Shown here: positions 57,159 through 64,000 of the stretch, piece after piece
Layout: each line of letters opens with the position of its first letter
How positions within the stretch are numbered: the stretch's first letter is position 1
From: DASRIA01 sp963724065
Lineage (GTDB): Bacteria > Actinomycetota > Thermoleophilia > Solirubrobacterales > JBBDJG01
Reading direction: 5' to 3'
DNA length: 64,000 bases
Assembly (NCBI GenBank): GCA_963724065.1
Contig: CAVRTB010000003.1
Location: 1 to 64,000 of the forward strand
Position numbers and translations under genes: made by a program
The notes under the pieces: generated by a model
What the model was told of the DNA's origin: nothing
Database searches by the model: none
Seen by the model: only the letters and a program-made list of their open reading frames with translations

Positions 57159-57245
57159 GGAGGGGTGCCGGAGCGGTTGAACGGGGCGGTCTCGAAAACC
57201 GTTGTGCGCGCAAGTGCACCGAGAGTTCGAATCTCTCCCCCTCCG
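57159..57245 (+). tRNA. tRNA-Ser (anticodon CGA)
   Basis: 87 bases. Acceptor stem GGAGGGG/CCCCTCC plus G; anticodon loop CTCGAAA (CGA); long variable arm as in Ser tRNAs (TGTGCGCGCAAGTGCACC); T arm GAGAGTTCGAATCTCTC. CCA not encoded. Confidence 0.94.
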
Positions 57246-57351
57246 CTCGATGGAGCGGGAACCTGCGTCCGAGAGCGGGTTCCCGCTTCGGCCCGGTAGG
57301 GTCCGGACCCCGCTCCCCGCCGCGCTGATCCGCGCGCCGGTGCGGTTCCGG

Positions 57352-58881
57352 TCAGGCGGGAACGGGCGCGGGCGAGCCGGCCCCGGTCTTGGCCGGCGCG
57401 CTCAGCTCGTAGGCGGCGGCGTCGAAGCTCTGGGTCTGGCGCCGGTACTTCCAGGTGAAGTCGGGCCAGATCGTCGTGTTCATCCCGTTGCGATCGAGGT
57501 ACCAGCTCGCGCAACCTCCGGAGTTCCAGACCGTACGGCCCATCCGGCTCTGGAGCCCCGCGTTGTACGCCGCCTGCGCCGCGCCGCGCACCTCCACGCG
57601 GGTCGCCCCGCGCGCATCCATCGTGCGCAGCGCGTCCATCAGGTAGTCGAGCTGCGCCTCGATCATGTAAACGAGCGAGTTGTGGCCGAGCCCCGTGTTC
57701 GGGCCGGTGACGATGAAGAGGTTGGGGAAGCCGGCCACGGCTGTGCCGCGGTAGGCCTGCGGGCTGCCCTCCCACAGCTCCGACATCGCGCGGCCGTCGG
57801 AGCCGCGGATGATGTCGGCGAACTTGATGTCCGTCACGTGGAAGCCCGTCGCGAACACGATCGTGTCGGCCTCGTGGAACGCGCCGTCGCGGGTCACGAT
57901 CCCGTTCGGCCGGACCTCCGCGATGCCCTCCGTGATGACGTCGACGTTCGACTGGGTGATCGCCGGATACCACTCGTTGGAGGGCAGCACGCGCTTGCAC
58001 CCGAATGCGTACGTTGGCGTCAGCTTCGCGCGCAGCTCGGGGTCGGTGACGCTCTTGGCCATGTGGCGGCCGGCGACCTTCTCCGCGAACTTGAGCAGCT
58101 TCGGGTTGAACGCGAAGCCCGGCAAGATCGCCTCGCGGCTCCAGTAGACGACTGAGCGCGCGATCCGCTGGAGCGCCGGGAAGCGCCGGTACATGCGCCG
58201 CTCGATCCCGGTGATCGGCCGGTCGCGGTGGGGCATGACCCACGGCGGCGTGCGCTGGAACAGGTCGAGGTGCTCGACGACCGGCTGGATCTCGGGCACC
58301 GCCTGGATCGCCGAGGCGCCGGTGCCGACCACCGCCACGCGACGGCCGGTGAGGTCGTGATCGTGGTTCCACCGCGCGGTGTGGAAGGTCACGCCCTCGA
58401 AGCTCTCGAGGCCCGGGATGTCCGGGATCGCCGGCTCGCTGAGGAAGCCCGGGGCCGCGATCAGCACGTCTGCCGTGAACGGGCCCTGGGTAGTGTCGAG
58501 GCGCCACATACCCCGTTCCTCGTCCCAGTGCGCGCCGGTGATCCGGCAATCGAAGTGGATGCGCTCGTGCACTCCGTAGCGCTCCGAGACGTCGCGCAGG
58601 TAGCGCTGGATCTCCGCCTGGAGCGGATACGTCCGCGACCAGTTCGGGTTCGGCGCGAAGGAGAAGGAGTAGAGGTGCGAGGGGATGTCGCACTGGCATC
58701 CGGGATAGGTGTTCGCCCACCAGGTCCCGCCCACGTCGGCATCGCGCTCCCAGATCGTGAAGTCCTCGATGCCGGCCTCACGAAGCCGGATCGCCATGCC
58801 GAGGCCGCCGAAGCCCGCGCCCAGGATGCCGATGCGCGAATGGCGCGAGGCCGATCCGTTGGACGTCGCAGGCGCCGACAC
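57352..58881 (-). CDS. Flavin-containing (Baeyer-Villiger-type) monooxygenase
   Basis: 509 residues from a GTG at 58881 (a longer in-frame start at 58974 exists). FAD motif IGILGAGFGGLGMAIRLREA, WERDADVGGTWWANTYPGC, CDIPSHLYSFSFAPNPNWSR, the BVMO fingerprint F-x-G-x3-H-x3-W in FEGVTFHTARWNHD, and NADP motif VAVVGTGASAIQAVPEIQ. Later IVFATGFHVTD and FPNLFIVTGPNTGLGHNSL. Oxygenates ketones or related compounds with NADPH and O2; substrate unknown. Confidence 0.92.
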   Translation of the reverse strand: MSAPATSNGSASRHSRIGILGAGFGGLGMAIRLREAGIEDFTIWERDADVGGTWWANTYPGCQCDIPSHLYSFSFAPNPNWSRTYPLQAEIQRYLRDVSERYGVHERIHFDCRITGAHWDEERGMWRLDTTQGPFTADVLIAAPGFLSEPAIPDIPGLESFEGVTFHTARWNHDHDLTGRRVAVVGTGASAIQAVPEIQPVVEHLDLFQRTPPWVMPHRDRPITGIERRMYRRFPALQRIARSVVYWSREAILPGFAFNPKLLKFAEKVAGRHMAKSVTDPELRAKLTPTYAFGCKRVLPSNEWYPAITQSNVDVITEGIAEVRPNGIVTRDGAFHEADTIVFATGFHVTDIKFADIIRGSDGRAMSELWEGSPQAYRGTAVAGFPNLFIVTGPNTGLGHNSLVYMIEAQLDYLMDALRTMDARGATRVEVRGAAQAAYNAGLQSRMGRTVWNSGGCASWYLDRNGMNTTIWPDFTWKYRRQTQSFDAAAYELSAPAKTGAGSPAPVPA

Positions 58882-58930
58882 GTCGCAAAGCGTATTGCCT
58901 TGCTGCGGGCGAGGGCGCGCGACGCGCGTA

Positions 58931-60379
58931 CTAGCGGTTCTTGGTGCCGCGCCGCTTGCCGGGCCGCGAGTCACCGGGGGCGGTGTGGCCGCCGGGGGTC
59001 GCCGTGGGTGTCTCCGTGACGCTGCCGCCGCCCGCGGACCCGCCCGTGGTGGATCCCTGGTAGCCGCCGACGCTCACGAGGTAACCGAAGTACCGGTCGT
59101 CGATAGAGGAGCGGGGGTCCCCGGCGAAGCCGTACGAGGCCGGTTGAGCCGCCGCGTCGCTACGCAGCTTGTCGATCACGCCGCTGGGCGAGAGGCCCGC
59201 GCAGGTGCCGGTCGCGATGCACAGCGCGACCGCGCCGGCGGCGTGGGGTGCGGCCATGCTGGTGCCGGAGCTGATCCTGTAGCGGCCGCCCTTCCACGTC
59301 GAGTTGAGGCACTTGCCGGGCGCCGCGATCGTGTGCCCGGCGTCGAGGCTGGCGGCGCTCGTGAAGTTGCTGAAGTCGGAGGAGCTGTCGTCGGCGTCCG
59401 CGGAGCACTGCTTCGGCATCGCGCCGCCGCCGCCGGGCCGGCCGTTGGTGTCGGACACGCCGGTCACCGTGAGCACCTCGTCGTAGGCGGCGGGGACGGT
59501 CTGCGCGAGGTCGACACCGGCGTTGCCCGCGGCGGCGACGTAGGTGACGCCTTTCGCGACCGATGCGCAGACGGCCTGATGTACGGGGTCGGCGTTCGTG
59601 TCGCCGCAGTTGCGGTCGTCCGCGCCGCTCATCTCGAGGCTCAGGTTCGCGACCTTGATGCCGAGCGCCGGCGCGTTCGCAGTGACCCAGTCGATGCCAC
59701 ACAGAAGGCTGGAGGTGGTGCCGCTGACGGAGGCGTCCAGCACGCGCACGGAGTAGATCGGGGCGCCCGGCGCGACGCCGACCACGCCGGCGCCGTCGTC
59801 CTTGGCAGCGATCGACCCCGCGACGTGCGTGCCGTGCCCGTTGCCGTCGTTGTAATCCTTGCCGACGCACTTCTTGCCGCCGACGACGTTGAGGTCCGGA
59901 TGCGGGCCGGAGCCGGTGTCGAGCACTGCCACGGCAGGCGCCGTGATCGCGCCGGCGCCGTCACCGGAGCGCGTGCTGCTGAGGTCGCCCTCGATGCGGT
60001 CGACGCCGGTCGGGACGGTCTGCCCCGTGGTCGTCGCGCCGCCGGGCTTGCCCGCTGCCTTCACGGGCCGGTCGGGCACGATGTAGGAGACACTGGGGTC
60101 CGCCGCGAGGCGCTTGGCCTGGCCGCGGGAAAGGCGCGCGGAATAGCCCTCGAGGGCGGCGCCGAAGATTCGCTTGACCTGGACGCCCTCGCGCCGGTCG
60201 TGCTTGTGCGCGATCCGGGGCGCGGAGGCGTTGTCCTTCAGGACCACGACGTAGCTTCCGTCGGCCGACGCGCTCGCCGGAGACATTCCCACCGTGAGCA
60301 GGCCGAGGGCGAGAACCTGCTTTGCCACGCGCATCGCGGAGCGGCTCGGCAGGGGCTTGGTGTCTGTGTGGATTCGCAT
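58931..60379 (-). CDS. Secreted subtilisin-like serine peptidase (S8) with Thr/Gly-rich tail
   Basis: 482 residues; a second start at 60334 gives a better signal peptide (MRVAKQVLALGLLTVGMSPA). I9-type propeptide (YVVVLKDNASAPRIAHKHDR, SYIVPDRPV). Catalytic Asp in AVAVLDTGSGPHPDLNVV, His in GNGHGTHVAGSIAAKDDG, oxyanion Asn in VTYVAAAGNAGVDLAQT, and Ser in SSGTSMAAPHAAGAVALCI. Several Cys pairs suggest disulfides. The last ~45 residues are Gly/Ser/Thr/Pro-rich and end basic (RPGKRRGTKNR). Distinct from the subtilase at 52650. Confidence 0.92.
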   Translation of the reverse strand: MRIHTDTKPLPSRSAMRVAKQVLALGLLTVGMSPASASADGSYVVVLKDNASAPRIAHKHDRREGVQVKRIFGAALEGYSARLSRGQAKRLAADPSVSYIVPDRPVKAAGKPGGATTTGQTVPTGVDRIEGDLSSTRSGDGAGAITAPAVAVLDTGSGPHPDLNVVGGKKCVGKDYNDGNGHGTHVAGSIAAKDDGAGVVGVAPGAPIYSVRVLDASVSGTTSSLLCGIDWVTANAPALGIKVANLSLEMSGADDRNCGDTNADPVHQAVCASVAKGVTYVAAAGNAGVDLAQTVPAAYDEVLTVTGVSDTNGRPGGGGAMPKQCSADADDSSSDFSNFTSAASLDAGHTIAAPGKCLNSTWKGGRYRISSGTSMAAPHAAGAVALCIATGTCAGLSPSGVIDKLRSDAAAQPASYGFAGDPRSSIDDRYFGYLVSVGGYQGSTTGGSAGGGSVTETPTATPGGHTAPGDSRPGKRRGTKNR

Positions 60380-60433
60380 GGTCCGCTCGGGGCCGGCGCG
60401 GGCGCCCCGTCCGGGGCGCCCAGAAGCGCCGTG

Positions 60434-60628
60434 CTACTTGCGGCGGCTCGGGGAGCCGCTGACGGTCTTGCCGCCGATCGACAGGCCGATGTCGCTTGCG
60501 CTCGGCTTGGAGACGCCGTTTCCGACGGGGCCGGCGCCGGCCAGCGCGCTCAGTGCGAGCAACGCCACGGTGGCAACCAGAGCGGCGAGGGTGGTGGTGC
60601 GATTGAGGATCCGGGAGGTGAAAGTCAC
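60434..60628 (-). CDS. Small secreted protein (64 residues)
   Basis: GTG start preceded by AAGGAGGGCTAC, a strong ribosome-binding site. VTFTSRILNRTTTLAALVAT then VALLALSALAGAGPVGNGVS looks like a signal peptide; the ~25-residue mature part (KPSASDIGLSIGGKTVSGSP, SRRK) is Gly/Ser-rich. It is followed by the S8 peptidase gene on the same strand, whose substrate or inhibitor it might be (inference). Confidence 0.6.
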   Translation of the reverse strand: MTFTSRILNRTTTLAALVATVALLALSALAGAGPVGNGVSKPSASDIGLSIGGKTVSGSPSRRK

Positions 60629-60685
60629 GTAGCCCTCCTTGGCTTCGTGTTGGGGGGTCGCATCTAGCAATAGGGGAAGCGCGGC

Positions 60686-60705
60686 CGCATGTCTCCCAAC
60701 ATGCG
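60686..60705. promoter_or_regulatory. Inverted repeat in divergent region
   Basis: CGCATGT / ACATGCG, 7-bp arms separated by 6 bases, between the divergent starts at 60628 (minus) and 60753 (plus). Could be an operator controlling both. Confidence 0.4.
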
Positions 60706-60752
60706 TCCAGCCTGGGGCCAAGTACGGGGGCCTCCCGGCCGACATAACACCC

Positions 60753-62129
60753 GTGAAGATTCTCTCCGCATCCGGCGAGGACTCGCTCGCGCCTGCCGTC
60801 ATCGAACTGTTCGAGGAGGCCCAGGAGCGCGTGACGCGCCGCCTGAGCCGGCGCGAACGGCTGGTCGAGTCGCTCACCGCGCTGAGCTTCCTGGGCGTGG
60901 CGGTGCCCATCGCGCTCCTGATTCCCGGTGACCGGGACCTGTCGATCCCGCTCGCGGTCGCCCTTGTCGTCGCGTACGCACTCGCGGCGCGCGTGAAGTT
61001 TCCCGTGGGCGCGGGCTTCACCGTGCCGACCGAGCCGCTCTTCGTGGCGATGCTGTTCGTCCTGCCGACGTCGGCGGTTCCGCTCTTCGTGGCGGCGGGC
61101 TTCCTGCTGGCCGAGCTGCCCGACTACCTTCAGCGCCGCACCCACCCCGAGCGCGCCGTGCTGCCGCTCGGGGACGCGTGGCATGCGATCGGGCCCGCGC
61201 TCGTACTGTCGTTCGCGACCACCGGCGGGCTCGCCTGGTCGGACTGGCCGATCTACGTGGCCGCGCTCGGCTCACAGTTCGCGCTCGACCTCGCGACGAT
61301 GACGGCGCGTGAGTGGCTTGCGCTCGGCATCCCTGCGTCGGCGCAGTTGCGCGAGCGGGCCTGGCTTTACCTGGTCGACGCGATGCTCGCGCCGCTCGGG
61401 CTGATGGCGGCGTTCGCCGGCTCGTACAGCTTCCTGCTGTGCATGCCGCTGGTGGCGCTGCTCGGGATCTTCGCCCGCGAACGCACGCAGCGATTGCGTC
61501 ACACGGCCGAGCTGAGCAACACCTACCGGGGCACGGCGCATCTGCTCGGCGACGTCGTCGAAGCGGACGATGCCTACACCGGGACCCACAGCCGCAGCGT
61601 CGTCTCCCTGTCCCTGAAGGTCGCCCGTATCATCGGCGTCTCGGGGCCCGCGCTGCGCAACGTCGAGTTCGCCGCACTGCTGCACGACGTCGGCAAGATC
61701 TCCATCCCGAAGGAGGTCGTGAACAAGCCTGGCCCGCTCGACGAGGGCGAGTGGGAGCTGATGCGCACGCACACGGTCGAGGGCGAGCGGATGCTCGAAC
61801 GGGTCGGTGGGGTGCTCGGTGAGGTCGGCCAGATCGTGCGCTCGTGCCACGAGCGATGGGACGGCAAGGGCTACCCCGACGGTCTCGCGGGCGAGCAGAT
61901 CTCGCTCGAGGCCCGCATCGTGTGCGCGTGCGACGCGTTCAACGCGATGACCACCACCCGGTGCTACCGCAAGGGCATGAGCATCGCCTACGCGCTGGAC
62001 GAGGTGCGCGCGTGCGCGGGCACGCACTTCGATCCCGGCGTGGCCGCGGCGCTCGTCGGGGTCATCGAGGAGGACCTCGTCGCCTACGCTGCGCCGCCGC
62101 CGGCCCCCGGCACCCTCGCCGCCGCGTAG
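60753..62129 (+). CDS. Membrane HD-GYP phosphodiesterase-like protein
   Basis: 458 residues from a GTG at 60753 (upstream in-frame residues look non-coding). About six N-terminal membrane helices (LTALSFLGVAVPIALLIPG, PLAVALVVAYALAARVKF, PLFVAMLFVLPTSAVPLFVA and others). C-terminal HD-GYP domain: AHLLGDVVEADDAYTGTHSR, LLHDVGKISIPKEVVNKPGP (HD), HERWDGKGYPDGLAGEQISL (GYP), ARIVCACDAFNAMTT. The family hydrolyses cyclic di-GMP or other cyclic dinucleotides; actinobacterial targets are less certain. Confidence 0.88.
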   Translation: MKILSASGEDSLAPAVIELFEEAQERVTRRLSRRERLVESLTALSFLGVAVPIALLIPGDRDLSIPLAVALVVAYALAARVKFPVGAGFTVPTEPLFVAMLFVLPTSAVPLFVAAGFLLAELPDYLQRRTHPERAVLPLGDAWHAIGPALVLSFATTGGLAWSDWPIYVAALGSQFALDLATMTAREWLALGIPASAQLRERAWLYLVDAMLAPLGLMAAFAGSYSFLLCMPLVALLGIFARERTQRLRHTAELSNTYRGTAHLLGDVVEADDAYTGTHSRSVVSLSLKVARIIGVSGPALRNVEFAALLHDVGKISIPKEVVNKPGPLDEGEWELMRTHTVEGERMLERVGGVLGEVGQIVRSCHERWDGKGYPDGLAGEQISLEARIVCACDAFNAMTTTRCYRKGMSIAYALDEVRACAGTHFDPGVAAALVGVIEEDLVAYAAPPPAPGTLAAA

Positions 62130-62181
62130 CTAAACGTCTGCCGGCGCGATCGCGGCGAAAACCGTCTACTGTGGGGCCCGC

Positions 62182-62577
62182 ATGAGGAGGATCGTGCTCG
62201 CAGTGACCTGTCTCGCGGTTGCCGTCCCGGCGATCGCCGTCGCCGCCGACCCGCAGAAGGGCGGGCGCTACACGGGCAAGACCAAGCCGATCCTCGGGTT
62301 CAAGAAGCACACCGTCTCGATCCGCGTGTCCGGCGACGGCACGACCGGCACGCTGCGTTACTGCGGCGACCGCCGCCGCAGGGCCATGACCGCTCGCTTC
62401 CGCGTACGCGATGGGCGCTTCACGGCGACAAAGCGCGAGCGTCGCCGCGGGAAGCGCGTAGTCACCTTCCAGGCCAAGGGCCGGTTCACGAGTCGCACTC
62501 GAGTGAAGGGCGAGATCGTGGTCGTTTTCAAGTGCGACCACATCCCGGGAAGCTTCACGGCCCGCCTGCGCCGCTGA
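62182..62577 (+). CDS. Secreted basic protein of unknown function
   Basis: 131 residues, intact. Signal peptide MRRIVLAVTCLAVAVPAIAV ending AAD. The mature part is beta-rich and strongly basic (KHTVSIRVSGDGTTGTLRYC, FRVRDGRFTATKRERRRGKR, GRFTSRTRVKGEIVVVFKCD) with two Cys that may form a disulfide. No family recognised. Confidence 0.75.
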   Translation: MRRIVLAVTCLAVAVPAIAVAADPQKGGRYTGKTKPILGFKKHTVSIRVSGDGTTGTLRYCGDRRRRAMTARFRVRDGRFTATKRERRRGKRVVTFQAKGRFTSRTRVKGEIVVVFKCDHIPGSFTARLRR

Positions 62578-62673
62578 TCGCGCGGTTCGGCCCGCAAGCG
62601 ATGATTCCGTCACGGACGGGGCCGTTTCGTGCCCCGCCGGCCTGGGTAGTGACCTAGCGAGGAGGTGAAGCAC

Positions 62674-62733
62674 ATGTACATTGGACTTGGCACCCTTCTT
62701 CTGATCATCATCCTGATCATCATCCTGCTCTAA
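62674..62733 (+). CDS. 19-residue hydrophobic membrane peptide
   Basis: MYIGLGTLLLIIILIIILL. The ribosome-binding site GGAGGTG, 7 bases ahead of the ATG, is near perfect, and the A/T-containing Ile/Leu codons stand out from the GC-rich surroundings. Single membrane helix with almost no soluble part. Similar tiny hydrophobic genes occur in actinobacteria (recollection, not searched). Function unknown. Confidence 0.6.
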   Translation: MYIGLGTLLLIIILIIILL

Positions 62734-62908
62734 GAGCAGGAGTCCGTGCGCGACCGCCGGACGCGCTCGTATCTTTCCGGGGCCGGTGGTCCACCTTCGC
62801 ATGTTGTCCAGCGCGCCATCTTCCGCCGCCGCGCGGGCGCAGTGGGGCAGGGCAATGCCGTTGGTACGCTAGGCCGCGCCGCCGCGCAAGAGGCGGTTTT
62901 CGTTTTCC

Positions 62909-62997
62909 GGAGAGGTGTCCGAGCGGCTTAAGGAGCGCGACTGGAAATCGCGTGGGCTGGGAAACCGGTCTCGAGGGTTCGAATCCCTCCCTCTCCG
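62909..62997 (+). tRNA. tRNA-Ser (anticodon GGA)
   Basis: 89 bases. Acceptor stem GGAGAGG/CCTCTCC plus G; anticodon stem GCGA/TCGC region with loop CTGGAAA (GGA); long variable arm (TGGGCTGGGAAACCGGTCTC); T arm GAGGGTTCGAATCCCTC. CCA not encoded. Confidence 0.94.
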
Positions 62998-63030
62998 CTG
63001 GCAGCAGTCGGGGGGCGATCGGGGGTTCGC

Positions 63031-63065
63031 GGTCCCTTGTGGTTGCAGTGCAACCACAAGAGACC
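63031..63065. other. 35-base near-perfect palindrome downstream of tRNA-Ser
   Basis: A core of 12-bp arms (CTTGTGGTTGCA at 63036-63047, its complement at 63049-63060) around one central base, extended by GGTC/GACC after one mismatch on each side. It lies 34 bases after the tRNA and about 90 before the PAS/GAF gene. Confidence 0.6.
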
Positions 63066-63153
63066 ACGGTGGAGGGGGGTTGGCGCCCCAACCGGGTTGA
63101 CTATCCGGGCAGCGCTGCCGATCACGTAAACGGGGGTCCATACAGGCCCCGAC

Positions 63154-64000
63154 GTGACGGTCGTGTCGCACCGGGCAATCGACGACAACCCCGCCGTTCC
63201 GCCGCTGGGACTGCTCCCGGGCGGCGGCCTCGGCCTGCGCGAGGAGGACCTTGCCGGCGAGGCCGCGCGGTTCCTCGAGTTCTCGCCGGACCTGCTCTCG
63301 GTCTCGGGGTACGACGGGATCGTGAGATGGGCGAATCCGGCGCACGAGCCCGTGCTCGGGTTCTCCCCCGGAGAGTTGGCCGGACGGCCTTGGGCGGACC
63401 TGCTGCACCCGGACGACGTCGAGACGGCGCTCGCGACCGCGGAGCAGCTCATGCGCTCCGGCGGAGACGTGGGCGAGTACGAGATCCGCCTGCTGCTGAA
63501 GGACGGGGGCTCGCGGTGGTTTCACTTCAGCACCCGGGCGCACCCGGACCTCGAGGCCTTCTACAGCGTCGGGCGCGACATCACGGAGCGCAAGCGCGCG
63601 GAGGAGGAGCTTGCGCTTGGGCACGAGCTGTCGCTCGCGATCGCCGGCGCCGAGTCCGCGGAGCTCGCGCTTGCGGACGTGCTGCGCGCGGTCTGCGAGC
63701 GCACCGGCTGGGCGCTCGGACAGGCATGGGTGCGCACGGCCGACAGACGCGCGCTCGAGTGCAGCCCGGCATGGCACGCGTCGGCGCCCGGCCTCGAGCC
63801 GTTTCGCCGGATCACCGAGGCGCTCTCCTTCGTCCCCGGCATCGGGCTGCCGGGCAAGGCGTGGAGCCTCGCCCGCCCGGTGTGGGTCCGTGACGCGAAG
63901 TCGGACCCCGGCTTCGAGCGCGGCATGTTTGCCGAAGACGCCGGGCTCTCGGCGGCGATCGCGGTCCCGGTGCTTGCGCACGACGACGTCGTCGCGGTCA
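63154..64000 (+). CDS. PAS-GAF sensor protein, 3' end beyond window
   Basis: 282 residues visible from a GTG at 63154. A short N-terminal lead (AIDDNPAVPPLGLLPGGGLG), a PAS domain (FLEFSPDLLSVSGYDGIVRW, GFSPGELAGRPWADLLHPDD, RWFHFSTRAHPDL, FYSVGRDITERKRAEEELAL) and the start of a GAF domain (SAELALADVLRAVCERTGWA, LGQAWVRTADRRALECSPAW, VPGIGLPGKAWSLARPVWV). Such proteins usually end in a histidine kinase, phosphatase or cyclase domain, which would lie past the right edge. Confidence 0.85.
   Translation, partial: MTVVSHRAIDDNPAVPPLGLLPGGGLGLREEDLAGEAARFLEFSPDLLSVSGYDGIVRWANPAHEPVLGFSPGELAGRPWADLLHPDDVETALATAEQLMRSGGDVGEYEIRLLLKDGGSRWFHFSTRAHPDLEAFYSVGRDITERKRAEEELALGHELSLAIAGAESAELALADVLRAVCERTGWALGQAWVRTADRRALECSPAWHASAPGLEPFRRITEALSFVPGIGLPGKAWSLARPVWVRDAKSDPGFERGMFAEDAGLSAAIAVPVLAHDDVVAV

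Noticed and set aside
56780..58720. 646-codon minus-strand frame covering tRNA-Ser and the monooxygenase
   Set aside because: It runs through a tRNA gene and is out of frame with the monooxygenase motifs.
62952..63893. 313-codon plus-strand frame starting inside tRNA-Ser
   Set aside because: The PAS and GAF motifs are in another frame starting at the GTG at 63154.

Overview
The window looks like two different genomes joined near position 48,550. Positions 1 to about 48,550 look like a Gram-negative Acidobacteriota bacterium, probably Vicinamibacteria-like. It carries an outer-membrane barrel protein, a sigma-54 dependent regulator, an acidobacterial-type PadR/duplicated-permease pair, and Glu/Asp codons that often end in A or T. 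Positions 48,551 to 64,000 look like a high-GC actinobacterium, probably Thermoleophilia/Solirubrobacterales-like. Here Glu is almost always GAG, GTG starts are common, and there is an ECF sigma factor fused to its own zinc-finger/membrane tail. The taxonomic assignments are inference from gene content and codon style. At the seam a minus-strand cyclase gene and a plus-strand SnoaL/metallo-beta-lactamase gene are both cut, which is what a chimeric assembly would give.

The left part is rich in one- or two-base indels. Most genes there can be read only by joining two or three frames (mutase, gpmA, eno, purD, the permease, purB, purQ, purL, purF, purM and others), although the frame pieces together give normal full-length proteins. 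I treat these as probable sequencing errors, not pseudogenes. The stretch 10-23 kb is cleaner. The right part has one clear frame break (near 53,785).

Left-part layout: methylmalonyl-CoA mutase and a small upstream gene (1-1,850, minus); eno-gpmA and glgC (2.1-5.6 kb, minus); a secreted protein and an outer-membrane protein (5.8-8.8 kb, plus); a PDZ/7TM/GAF/PAS histidine kinase with an NtrC-type regulator (9.0-13.4 kb, plus). From 25.1 kb down to 13.6 kb is a tightly packed minus-strand block: rpsU, a STAS protein, a UbiA-type prenyl-phosphate transferase, a DUF362 protein, a coiled-coil protein with a collagen-like (Ala-Gln-Gly) tract, four GT4 glycosyltransferases in an A-B-B'-A' order, an M28-like protein and a secreted asparaginase. 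I read it as a surface-glycan locus. Then come purD, the PadR/permease module with a visible operator, an esterase, rlmN, an SRPBCC protein, a GtrA-like protein and a CDP-alcohol phosphatidyltransferase. From 34 to 46 kb is a purine cluster (M16 peptidase, purB-S-Q-L-F, HEAT protein, purM, a two-gene GMC dehydrogenase, purN), so purD plus this cluster cover much of IMP synthesis. A secreted metallo-beta-lactamase and the truncated cyclase close the left part.

Right-part layout: SnoaL/MBL protein, tRNA-Leu(UAA), sigma/anti-sigma fusion, membrane-anchored hypothetical, a 32-residue membrane protein, universal stress protein, subtilase, epimerase, tadA, SDR, Rieske protein, tRNA-Ser(CGA), Baeyer-Villiger-type monooxygenase, a second subtilase, two small secreted proteins, an HD-GYP protein, a 19-residue membrane protein, tRNA-Ser(GGA), and a PAS/GAF sensor running off the right edge. 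No gene-free stretch exceeds about 300 bases. I saw no CRISPR array, insertion sequence, prophage or replication origin.
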